Shown: positions 5,766 through 12,044 of the stretch, piece after piece
Layout: each line of letters begins with the position of its first letter
How positions within the stretch are numbered: the stretch's first letter is position 1
From: Actinomycetes bacterium
Lineage (GTDB): Bacteria; Actinomycetota; Actinomycetes; Actinomycetales; Actinomycetaceae
NCBI GenBank assembly: GCA_023389315.1
Contig: JAEWEQ010000055.1
Location: forward strand, 1-12,057
Direction: 5' to 3'
DNA length: 12,057 nucleotides
The notes under the pieces: model-generated
Databases searched by the model: none
Seen by the model: only the letters and a program-made list of their open reading frames with translations
What the model was told of the DNA's origin: nothing
Position numbers and translations under genes: made by a program

Positions 5766-6593
5766 ATGACTAACCAGCCCCAACGCGTCGCCATGGTAAC
5801 CGGCGGCAACCGCGGCATCGGACGCGGCATCACCGAAGCCCTACTCAAAGACGGATACGCCGTCTCCATCCTCGCCACCCGCCCCGAACCGGCCGACCTA
5901 ATGGAAGAACTGCGCTCCCTGCCCGGCGGCTCCGGACAGGTGTCCTACACCCAAGGCAGCATCGACGACCTGGAAACCGCCCAGCGCTACTTGGACGAGA
6001 CCCTGGCTGCGTTCGGGCGTGTGGACGTCCTCGTAAATAACGCCGGTGTCGCCCCCTCGGTGCGCGCAGACATCTTGGAAGCCACCCCCGAATCTTACGA
6101 CCGGGTGATGTCCATTAACCTGCGCGGCCCCTACTTCCTCACCCAATGCGTGGCGCGCCACCTGGTGAAGCAGCGCGAGGCCGACGGCTACCCCACGCCC
6201 GACCCCGCCGACCCCAGCACGCAGCCCGAGCGCCCCTACGGCACCATCATTAACGTCTCCTCGGTATCTGCCGACACCGTGTCGATCAACCGCGGGGAAT
6301 ACTGCATCTCCAAAGCCGGCGTACACATGGCGACCCTGCTGTTCGCGGTGCGCATGGCCCCCGAAGGTATCGTGGTGTACGAAGTGCGCCCCGGTGTGAT
6401 CGCCACCGACATGACCGCTGGGGTGAAAGAACGCTACGACGCGGTATTCGCTTCCGGCGTGGTGCCGATGCCGCGTTGGGGTAAACCCTCCGACGTGGGC
6501 ACCACCGTGGCGATCCTCGCTTCCGGCAACAGCCCGTACTCCACTGGCGACGTTATCCACGTCGACGGTGGTATGCACATCCCCACCCTGTAA
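5766..6593 (+). CDS. Short-chain dehydrogenase/reductase (SDR, FabG-like)
   Basis: NAD(P)-dependent oxidoreductase of the classical SDR family, 275 residues, cytoplasmic. The cofactor motif TGGNRGIG is at 12-19 and NNAG at 91-94. The catalytic set is Asn118 (SINLRG), Ser165/166 (INVSSVS), and Tyr179 and Lys183 in YCISK (179-183). PGVIATDMT (209-217) and DVIHVDGGM (262-270) are the usual later motifs. A 15-20-residue insertion rich in Pro and Asp (about 141-157, GYPTPDPADPSTQPERP) precedes the catalytic serine strand and probably shapes the substrate entrance. AGGAG (5756-5760) lies 5 bases before the ATG. The gene is first in a two-gene transcript with the flavoprotein. Automatic tools may call it 3-ketoacyl-ACP reductase, but the surroundings point to a sugar or sugar-acid substrate instead. 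Confidence 0.88.
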   Translation: MTNQPQRVAMVTGGNRGIGRGITEALLKDGYAVSILATRPEPADLMEELRSLPGGSGQVSYTQGSIDDLETAQRYLDETLAAFGRVDVLVNNAGVAPSVRADILEATPESYDRVMSINLRGPYFLTQCVARHLVKQREADGYPTPDPADPSTQPERPYGTIINVSSVSADTVSINRGEYCISKAGVHMATLLFAVRMAPEGIVVYEVRPGVIATDMTAGVKERYDAVFASGVVPMPRWGKPSDVGTTVAILASGNSPYSTGDVIHVDGGMHIPTL

Positions 6594-6655
6594 CACTCCA
6601 ACCCAGCGACCACTCCAACCGAGGGCGCCCTGCCAAGGGCGGGAGGACGCCCTCG
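6594..6655 (+). repeat. Intercistronic repeat and stem-loop between SDR and flavoprotein genes
   Basis: CACTCCAACC occurs at 6594-6603 and 6611-6620. Right after it CGAGGGCG (6620-6627) pairs with CGCCCTCG (6648-6655), with a further possible CCCT/AGGG pairing inside the loop. No T-tract follows, so it is more likely an mRNA processing or stability element than a terminator. The spacing between the two genes is 129 bases. Confidence 0.45.
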
Positions 6656-6722
6656 CCAATGAACTTCCCACGGAGTGCGAAGCCAGCGTTTCGCTCCGCC
6701 GCCAACCGCGTAAAGGACCACC

Positions 6723-8801
6723 ATGCAAACCCAACAAATCCCTGAAAACCTCAACGTCGAAACCGTGCGGATCGGCGAGGAGGACGTGCCCTGCATTAGC
6801 GTCAACACCGCGGTGGTGGGCACCGGGTCGGCCGGCTACTGCGCCGCCGACCGCCTGGCCCAATACGGGCAAAAAGACCTGGTAATCGTCACCGACCGCG
6901 TGGCAACCGGGTCCTCGCGCAACGCCGGGTCTGACAAGCAGACCTACTACAAACTCACCCTGGCCGGACCCGAGCCGGACTCCATTTTCGACATGGCTCA
7001 GACCCTGTTCGCCGGCGGTTCCATGGACGGAGATAACGCGCTGACCGAAGCTGCCCTGTCCGCTCAAGCCTTCATGCACCTGGTGGACCTGGGAGTGCCG
7101 TTCCCACGCAACGCGTTTGGCGAGTACGTGGGCTACAAGACCGACCACGACCCGCGCCAGCGAGCCACCTCCGTGGGGCCATACACGTCCCGCGCCATGG
7201 TGCAGCAGTTGGAAAAGAAGGTCAAAGCCGACGGCACCGCCATTATCGATAACGCCCGCATCCTATCGATCCTCACCCACCAGGGGCAGGCAGTGGGCCT
7301 GCTGTGCCTGCGTCGAGACGTGAGCGAGGACGAAGTCGCCGGCGGCAAGTCACGCTACCTGCTGGTGCGCGCCAAGTCCGTGGTTTACGCCACCGGCGGG
7401 CCCGCGGGCATGTACCGGCGTTCGGTGTTCCCCCGCGGCCAGTGGGGTGCATCGGGGGCCGCCTACCGGGCCGGAGCGCGCGGGAAGAACCTCACCGAAT
7501 GGCAGTTCGGCCTGTCCTCCATCGCGCCGCGTTGGAACGTTTCAGGAACCTATATGCAGGTGATCCCCCGGTTCGTGTCCACCGACCAGGACGGCGGCGA
7601 TGAGCGAGAGTTCCTCACCGAAGCGATCCCCGACTACGGGCGCCAACTGTCGATGATCTTCCTCAAGGGCTACCAGTGGCCCTTCGACATCCGCAAAGCC
7701 TTGGACGGGTCGTCCCTGATCGATTTGCTGGTGTACCGCGAAACCGTTTTACGAGGGCGGCGCGTGTTCTTGGACTTCACCCGCAACCCCATGGACCGCG
7801 ACTTCGACATGAGCGACCTGATCCCGGAAGCACGCGAATACTTAGAGCGCGCCGGAGCCACCACCGGCACCCCGATCCAGCGTCTGCGCGCCATGAACGA
7901 GCCGGCCTACCAGTTGTACTTGGAAAAGAACCCCTACATTGACTTGGAAAAGGATCTGCTGGAAGTGGACGTGTGCGTCCAGCACAACAACGGTGGGCTC
8001 ACCGTCGATGCCTGGTGGCAGTCCAATGTTGAGGGCTTGTTCCCGGTGGGTGAAGCTGCCGGTGCCCACGGGGTGTACCGTCCCGGCGGGTCGGCCCTAA
8101 ACTCCACCCAAGTGGGGGCCACCCGCGCCGCACAGTTCATTGCAGCGCGTCGCCAAGGCGAGCCGTTGGAGGCCGCTGAGTTTGAACCGGTGGCGGCGGC
8201 CGCAGTGGAGGAGGCCCGCGACATGCTGGCGGCCGCGACGCAGAACTTCGCTGATGGTAAAGAGGACTCCACGCATGAGACGCTGCTGGAAATCCAGGCG
8301 CTGATGAGTGAAAAGGCCGGGCCGATTCGCTCCCGCGACGCGGTGGAAGCAGCCCTGGTGGAGGTACGCCAGTGGCTGGAGGAGTTCTCGGTGCGGCTAA
8401 GTGCCAACCCGTCCTCGCGCCGCTCAGTGGAGCGCCTGTACCTGATCCACGATATCCTCACCAGCCAGTTCATCTACCTGTCCGCGATGGTGGACTACCT
8501 GGACCACGGCGGCCTGTCGCGCGGGTCGGTTTTATACACCGACGAGGGCGGGTCACTGCCACAAATTGGGTTCGGCGAGGACGCGCAAGCCGAGATTGAA
8601 GGCCTCGATGAGGACTTCCGGTTCCGCCTGGATGGTGGGGCGTTGGATGAAGAGATTCAAGAAGTGGGCCTGGCTGACGGCGGGGAACTGCAGGTCGAGT
8701 GCAGCTGGCGTAAGCGCCGGCCGCTGCCTGATACCTCGCAGGACTTCTTTGAGAACATCTGGCGAGAGTTCCGCGAGGACGCAGGGCTGCGTCCGCTTTA
8801 A
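6723..8801 (+). CDS. FAD-dependent oxidoreductase, fumarate reductase/succinate dehydrogenase flavoprotein-like
   Basis: Large flavoprotein of 692 residues with no signal peptide or membrane segment seen, so probably cytoplasmic. The N-terminal dinucleotide fold is NTAVVGTGSAGYCAADRLA (28-46) with GTGSAG (33-38). SSRNAGSDKQTYY (64-76), VVYATGGPAG (220-229), GLFPVGEAAGAHG (438-450) and GGSALNSTQVGA (455-466) are FAD-contact segments of the FRD/SDH superfamily. Arg453 in YRPGGSALN lies where SDH flavoproteins have the substrate-carboxylate Arg of NRLGGNS. The QFHPT motif of SdhA/FrdA is replaced by QFGLSS (261-266), so true succinate/fumarate activity is doubtful. A helical C-terminal domain follows (about 500-600, with YLIHDILTSQFIYLSAMVDY). 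RBS AAAGGA at 6712-6717. Downstream of the SDR in one transcript, it probably acts on the same sugar-acid pathway. Substrate and electron acceptor unknown. Confidence 0.82.
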   Translation: MQTQQIPENLNVETVRIGEEDVPCISVNTAVVGTGSAGYCAADRLAQYGQKDLVIVTDRVATGSSRNAGSDKQTYYKLTLAGPEPDSIFDMAQTLFAGGSMDGDNALTEAALSAQAFMHLVDLGVPFPRNAFGEYVGYKTDHDPRQRATSVGPYTSRAMVQQLEKKVKADGTAIIDNARILSILTHQGQAVGLLCLRRDVSEDEVAGGKSRYLLVRAKSVVYATGGPAGMYRRSVFPRGQWGASGAAYRAGARGKNLTEWQFGLSSIAPRWNVSGTYMQVIPRFVSTDQDGGDEREFLTEAIPDYGRQLSMIFLKGYQWPFDIRKALDGSSLIDLLVYRETVLRGRRVFLDFTRNPMDRDFDMSDLIPEAREYLERAGATTGTPIQRLRAMNEPAYQLYLEKNPYIDLEKDLLEVDVCVQHNNGGLTVDAWWQSNVEGLFPVGEAAGAHGVYRPGGSALNSTQVGATRAAQFIAARRQGEPLEAAEFEPVAAAAVEEARDMLAAATQNFADGKEDSTHETLLEIQALMSEKAGPIRSRDAVEAALVEVRQWLEEFSVRLSANPSSRRSVERLYLIHDILTSQFIYLSAMVDYLDHGGLSRGSVLYTDEGGSLPQIGFGEDAQAEIEGLDEDFRFRLDGGALDEEIQEVGLADGGELQVECSWRKRRPLPDTSQDFFENIWREFREDAGLRPL

Positions 8802-8875
8802 GCGCGCCGAGCCGTCCCCGGGCAGTTAGGCATCGGGTGAGGGCCTGTGGACACAGTCCCGCTGGGGGAGAGCAT

Positions 8876-8915
8876 AAGGGGTCACCAGGCCGGTCTGCCG
8901 GCCTGGTGGCCCCTT
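8876..8915 (+). terminator. Long hairpin terminator after the flavoprotein gene
   Basis: AAGGGGTCACCAGGCCGG (8876-8893) pairs with 8898-8915 over 18 positions with one G-T wobble, around a TCTG tetraloop. It lies 75 bases after the stop codon. The T-run is only the two Ts that close the stem, so it is an unusual but very stable terminator candidate. Confidence 0.7.
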
Positions 8916-8983
8916 GCTGTGGGTAGCGTCGGGGCGGGGGCGAAAACGCTGGGAAATGGCGGGTAGCCCCTTGCTGTGGGTAG
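8909..8983 (+). repeat. 18-base direct repeat with 57-base period
   Basis: GCCCCTTGCTGTGGGTAG is at 8909-8926 and again at 8966-8983. Weaker similarity continues to the right (CGTCGGGGCGGG against GCGTCGGCGCGG). The offset, 57 bases, is the same as that of the duplication at 2374-2465, though the sequences differ. The first copy overlaps the right arm of the terminator hairpin. Confidence 0.75.
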
Positions 8984-9029
8984 GCGTCGGCGCGGGCGCG
9001 ATACCAACCGCGGCAACGCGCCCACGGCC

Positions 9030-9090
9030 CGTGCCTCACCAACCGCGGCGACCGTCCTCGCAAATGGTGTGCCACGCGGTTGGAGGCACG
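9030..9090. repeat. Imperfect inverted repeat next to the Gfo/Idh terminator
   Basis: CGTGCCTCACCAACCGCG (9030-9047) matches the reverse complement of 9075-9090 except for two unpaired bases, giving a 16-pair stem with a 27-base loop. Its right end, CACG (9087-9090), is shared with the outermost pairs of the terminator at 9087-9141, so the two hairpins would compete for these bases. CCAACCGCGGC also occurs just upstream at 9004-9014. Confidence 0.5.
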
Positions 9091-9141
9091 AAAAAGCGGG
9101 GGCGGTGCGGACTTGAAATCCACACCGCCCCCGCTTTCGTG
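9087..9141 (-). terminator. Rho-independent terminator of the Gfo/Idh gene
   Basis: AAAGCGGGGGCGGTG (9093-9107) pairs perfectly with 9123-9137. GGA/TCC can pair inside the loop, and CACG/CGTG outside it beyond a two-A bulge. In the direction of the Gfo/Idh gene the stem is followed by a run of five Ts. It may also back up termination of the convergent flavoprotein gene. Confidence 0.85.
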
Positions 9142-9221
9142 CGCTGGTCGGCTACTCCTGCCAAGGATGCGCGCAGCCCGGGGTTGAGAAGGGCGTGGCG
9201 CGGCAGGGAAGTCGGCCGGGG

Positions 9222-10385
9222 CTACTTAATCTCGGGGATCTCCAGGCGGCGACCCTCGTTGGAGGACTGCTCGCCGAGCGCCGCCAACTGCACGCCGCGG
9301 GCGGCGGAGTACAGCTCGTAACGGTGCTTGCGACCGGCGATAACGTCCTTGAGGAACTCTTCCCACTGGGCGCGGAACCCGTTGGTGAGATCGGCGTTGG
9401 CGGGAACGTCCTCCCACTGCGACAGGAAATCAATGTCGGTGGGAACGTCCGGATCCCAGCTGGCCTTGGGAGTGTTGGCGCGCTGCTGAGATTCACAGTG
9501 GAACAGGCCGGCAACGGCTGAACCGAGGGTGCCATCAACCTGGAACTCCACCAGTTCGCGACGGTGCACGCGCACCGCCCAGGAGGAGTTCAGCTGCACT
9601 ACCACGGTGTAGCCATCGGGGGTTTCGACCTCGAAAATCGCGTAAGCGGCATCGTCAGCGGTGGCGTCGTAAGCCTTGCCATCTTCATCCCAACGGGTGG
9701 GGATGTGGGTGACGGCGTGGGAGTAAACGGTCTTGACCTTACCCAGGATGCCTTCGAGGACGTAGTTCCAGTGGCAGAACATGTCCACCATCATGCCGCC
9801 GCCATCTTCCTTGCGGTAGTTCCAGGATGGACGCTGCGCGGGCTGGATTTCGCCTTCGAAAACCCAGTAGCCGAATTCGCCACGCATGGACAGGATGTGG
9901 CCAAAGAAGCCTTCATCCACCAGGCGGCGCAGCTTGACCAGGCCAGGCAGGTACAGCTTGTCGTGCACCACGCCCACGGTGATGTCCTTCTTATCAGCCA
10001 TGTGCGCCAGCTCGATGGCTTCTTCCAAGGTTTCCGCGGTGGGCTTTTCGGTGAAGATGTGCTTGCCCGCTTCGATCGCAGCGCTGAGGGCGGCGAAACG
10101 GCGGGAAGTGGTTTGAGCATCGAAGTAGATGTCCACTTCGGGATCATCAATGATGCCTTCTTGATCGGTGGTCCAACGCTCCACGTTGTGGCGCTTGGCG
10201 ATGTCCTTGAGTTTAGCTTCGTTGCGTCCCACAAGGATGGGTTCTACTTGTACGCGAGAGCCGTCGGGCAGCAGTAGCCCACCTTCGTCGCGTATGGCCA
10301 GAATCGAACGGACCAGGTGCTGGCGGTAGCCCATGCGGCCGGTGATGCCGTTCATTGCAATGACAATTGGTTCACGCTCAACCAT
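9222..10385 (-). CDS. Gfo/Idh/MocA family NAD(P)-dependent oxidoreductase
   Basis: Enzymes of this family oxidise sugars, inositols and glycosides, often at C1, C2 or C3. The protein has 387 residues. The N-terminal Rossmann segment is IVIAMNGITGRMGYRQHL (7-24), where NGITGRMG stands in for the usual G-x-G-x-x-G. It ends with TEKPTAETLEEA (112-123), the EKP motif with conserved Lys114. The C-terminal substrate domain contains GGGMMVDMFCHWNYVLEG (195-212), with Asp201 and His205 as likely catalytic or substrate residues, and RRELVEFQVDGTLGSA (275-290). ATG 10385 is chosen over the upstream in-frame ATG at 10418 because AGGAG (10391-10395) precedes it by 5 bases and homology begins there. It is divergent from the hydroxyacid dehydrogenase gene. 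Together with ThuA-like and TIM-barrel partners it may make or use a keto-sugar (inference). Confidence 0.88.
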   Translation of the reverse strand: MVEREPIVIAMNGITGRMGYRQHLVRSILAIRDEGGLLLPDGSRVQVEPILVGRNEAKLKDIAKRHNVERWTTDQEGIIDDPEVDIYFDAQTTSRRFAALSAAIEAGKHIFTEKPTAETLEEAIELAHMADKKDITVGVVHDKLYLPGLVKLRRLVDEGFFGHILSMRGEFGYWVFEGEIQPAQRPSWNYRKEDGGGMMVDMFCHWNYVLEGILGKVKTVYSHAVTHIPTRWDEDGKAYDATADDAAYAIFEVETPDGYTVVVQLNSSWAVRVHRRELVEFQVDGTLGSAVAGLFHCESQQRANTPKASWDPDVPTDIDFLSQWEDVPANADLTNGFRAQWEEFLKDVIAGRKHRYELYSAARGVQLAALGEQSSNEGRRLEIPEIK

Positions 10386-10459
10386 GAGTGCTCCTAAAAG
10401 TTCGGTGATGGGGTTCACCGAACATGCGCACCATTGACGATCCTCGGTGACCTACTTGA

Positions 10460-10488
10460 ATAATACTACTCAAGATGATCGAAAGCAA
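10460..10488 (-). promoter_or_regulatory. Gfo/Idh promoter containing a TTTCGAT operator word
   Basis: On the minus strand TTGCTT (complement 10483-10488) and TATTAT (complement 10460-10465) are 17 bases apart. The spacer begins with the TTTCGAT word (complement 10478-10484), so a protein bound there would block polymerase. The 11 bases TGATCGAAAGC (10476-10486) are identical to the minus strand at 5638-5648 in the isomerase/SDR control region. Confidence 0.6.
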
Positions 10489-10499
10489 GCACTTTCGCA

Positions 10500-10553
10500 C
10501 AAAAGAGTTCAGGAAATCTAGAAAACGCGCATTTTGGGAACAAAAGAGTTCAG
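10500..10553 (+). repeat. 13-base direct repeat in the divergent spacer
   Basis: CAAAAGAGTTCAG is found at 10500-10512 and 10541-10553, 41 bases apart (about four helical turns). Both copies are preceded by related sequence (ACTTTCGCA and ATTTTGGGAA). The location upstream of the hydroxyacid dehydrogenase promoter suggests paired protein-binding sites. Confidence 0.55.
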
Positions 10554-10558
10554 ATTCA

Positions 10559-10587
10559 TTCCCTTTCGCTCAGTTTTGCGTTACGAT
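10559..10587 (+). promoter_or_regulatory. Possible promoter of the hydroxyacid dehydrogenase gene
   Basis: TTCCCT (10559-10564) and TACGAT (10582-10587) are 17 bases apart, with CTTTCGC and GTTTTGC words in between at a 10-base step. Both elements are weak matches, so activation or repression by a factor at the nearby repeats is plausible. Confidence 0.3.
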
Positions 10588-10703
10588 AGTAGGTAACGGA
10601 CCATCACCGTCGCATCACGGCACCCGTGAAAAGCTTCGTAGACGCAGCTTGCCAACGCCGCGATGAGTCACCCGCTGCGCCAACATGGAGGAAAGAGATC
10701 CAC

Positions 10704-11720
10704 ATGTCAAACTCCGCTGAACCTAACATCGTCCTATCCGTCCTCGACCTACACCGCGATCGCTTCTTCGGGCCCGACGCCATCGCCCGCCTCGAAAAGC
10801 TCGGCAACCTGGTATACGACCCAGACCCGAAGAACCACGCCAGTGAAGAAAGTCGCCAAGCCCTGGCCGACGCTGATGTGCTCATCAGCTGCTGGGGCAC
10901 CGGCAACATCGACAAACTCGTTGAACAAATGCCGAACCTGAAGATGCTGGTGCACTCAGGCGGCACCGTGCGAGCGGTCGCCTCCGAAGAGATCTTCGAC
11001 CACGGGGTGCGCGTCAGCTCCCAAACCAACCTTAACGCGGTGCCGGTGGCCGAATATACCCTGGCCATGATCCTGCTGGGCGCGAAGAACATTTTCGCTA
11101 GTCGCCGCGCCTACGCCGAACAACGCGATAAGCCCGACACCTTCTGGGATGAGTTCCAAAACATCGGCCTGTACGGCTGCCACGTGGGCATCATCGGACT
11201 GTCGCGCATCTCCCGCATCGTGATCGAGCTGCTCAAACCCTTCCACGTGAACATCTCCGTGTCCTCCGGGCACTTGAGTGAAGAAGAAGCCGAGCGCCTG
11301 GGCGTGCGTCGTGCCACCATGGAAGAGATCCTCTCCACCTGTGACGTAATCTCCCTGCACACCGCTCTCACGCCGAAGACCCGCGGTATGATGACCGCTG
11401 AACACTTCGCCATGATCCGCGACCAAGCGGTCTTCATCAATACCGCGCGCGGCGCCCTGTTGGATCAAGACGCGTTCATCGAGGAACTGAAGAAGGACCG
11501 TTTCACCGCGGTCATCGACGTCACCTACCCCGAGGTTAACGTTCCCGACTCACCGCTGTGGACGTTGCCGAACGTCTTCCTCACCCCGCACGCCGCTGGC
11601 TCCATGGGCCGCGAGCTGCGCCACCTGGGTGACGGCGCGGTGGACGACGTGGAGAACTTCTTGGCCGGCAAGCCCGTAGCCGGAGAGTTCACCAAGGAAC
11701 AGTACGCCGGTCGCGCCTAA
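10704..11720 (+). CDS. D-isomer-specific 2-hydroxyacid dehydrogenase family protein
   Basis: Family members reversibly reduce 2-keto acids to D-2-hydroxy acids with NAD(P)H. The protein has 338 residues, typical length. The catalytic triad is present: Arg249 (NTARGALLD), Glu277 (DVTYPEVNVP) and His296 (LTPHAAG). The cofactor loop is unusual. VGIIGLSRIS (161-170) has Ser167 and Ser170 where the standard motif is G-x-G-x-x-G. The second strand ends NISVSSGHL (183-191) without the acidic residue that normally selects NAD, which may mean NADP use or weakened binding. The start at 10704 is preferred over 10626 because GGAGGAAAG (10687-10695) precedes it and the upstream 26 codons look unlike the family. 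It is divergent from the Gfo/Idh gene. A substrate from the same sugar-acid route is likely but not shown. Confidence 0.85.
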   Translation: MSNSAEPNIVLSVLDLHRDRFFGPDAIARLEKLGNLVYDPDPKNHASEESRQALADADVLISCWGTGNIDKLVEQMPNLKMLVHSGGTVRAVASEEIFDHGVRVSSQTNLNAVPVAEYTLAMILLGAKNIFASRRAYAEQRDKPDTFWDEFQNIGLYGCHVGIIGLSRISRIVIELLKPFHVNISVSSGHLSEEEAERLGVRRATMEEILSTCDVISLHTALTPKTRGMMTAEHFAMIRDQAVFINTARGALLDQDAFIEELKKDRFTAVIDVTYPEVNVPDSPLWTLPNVFLTPHAAGSMGRELRHLGDGAVDDVENFLAGKPVAGEFTKEQYAGRA

Positions 11721-11750
11721 GTGGTGCCGACTCTCGTATGATCTGTAGCA

Positions 11751-11788
11751 AGCGGGCGGGTCCCTTCAGTGGGGGCCCGCCCGCTGCT
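11751..11788 (+). terminator. Terminator of the hydroxyacid dehydrogenase gene
   Basis: AGCGGGCGGG (11751-11760) pairs with CCCGCCCGCT (11776-11785), and TCCC with GGGG inside extends the stem to 14 pairs around a 7-base loop. GCTTT follows (11786-11790). It lies 30 bases after the stop codon. The T-tract is short, as in other hairpins here. Confidence 0.75.
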
Positions 11789-11873
11789 TTATGCCCAGGG
11801 GCCGGACGGTCGGCATTGCTCGTCCTCTTTCTCCTTCTTCCGCTCCTGCTCGCCCTCCTCCTTCTCCTTCTGC

Positions 11874-12044
11874 TTTCGCCATCGTGAGCTATTGGGCCAG
11901 GTTTTGGCTCAGAGTTGGCCTTTTTGCTCACGGTGGGTTTTTTGGGGGTGGGTGCCGAGGGCGGTTGGTGGGTTGGTTGTTTCGCCATCGTGAGCTATTG
12001 CGCCAGGTTTTGGCTCTAAGTTGGCCTTTTTGCTCACGGTGGGT
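11874..12044. repeat. Two copies of a 65-base intergenic repeat with internal inverted ends
   Basis: 11874-11938 and 11980-12044 match at 62 of 65 positions with a 106-base offset. Similarity continues past both copies (GGGGGTGGGT) to the window edge, so the array may go on. Within each unit CCATCGTGAGC near the start and GCTCACGGTGG near the end are complementary at 10 of 11 positions, and GCCA/TGGC pair further in before a run of five Ts. The offset is not a multiple of 3 and the three differences ignore codons, which argues for a non-coding element. Confidence 0.8.

Larger units (their letters stand above)
8802..9221. other. 420-base intergenic region between convergent flavoprotein and Gfo/Idh genes
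   Basis: No convincing gene. It holds the hairpin at 8876-8915 and an 18-base direct repeat at 8909-8926 and 8966-8983. A large imperfect inverted repeat spans 9030-9090, and the terminator of the Gfo/Idh gene lies at 9087-9141. The rest (8802-8875 and 9142-9221) shows no structure I can name. An open frame on the minus strand over 8470-9123 has repeated peptides only because of the DNA repeat. Confidence 0.6.
10386..10703. other. Divergent regulatory spacer between Gfo/Idh and hydroxyacid dehydrogenase genes
   Basis: This AT-rich spacer of 318 bases holds no gene. It contains a promoter for each direction, a TGATCGAAAGC site (10476-10486), a 13-base direct repeat (10500-10512 and 10541-10553), and CTTTCGC/GTTTTGC words 10 bases apart (10563 and 10573). 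CTTGA (10455-10459) and TCAAG (10470-10474) form an inverted repeat that brackets the -10 of the Gfo/Idh promoter. Confidence 0.6.

Noticed and set aside
5898..7148. 416-codon open frame on the minus strand
   Set aside because: It lies antisense to the SDR and flavoprotein genes, which both have clear family motifs. Its His/Gly/Val-rich composition is typical of antisense frames in GC-rich DNA.
8470..9123. 217-codon minus-strand frame with repeated YPQQGATR peptides
   Set aside because: Overlaps the end of the flavoprotein gene and runs through hairpins. The peptide repeat is explained by the 57-base duplication at 8909-8983.
10386..10418. Upstream in-frame ATG for the Gfo/Idh protein
   Set aside because: The AGGAG at 10391-10395 lies within this stretch and is correctly spaced for ATG 10385. 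The 11 extra residues precede the Rossmann fold without similarity.
11689..11988. 99-codon minus-strand frame ending in Arg/Ser-rich sequence
   Set aside because: It translates the purine tract, the repeat unit and the terminator of the hydroxyacid dehydrogenase gene. The repeat copies fall in different frames, so coding constraint is unlikely.
11874..12044. CRISPR-like array
   Set aside because: The 65-base units are too long, only two are visible, and the intervening sequence partly recurs after the second copy instead of being a unique spacer.
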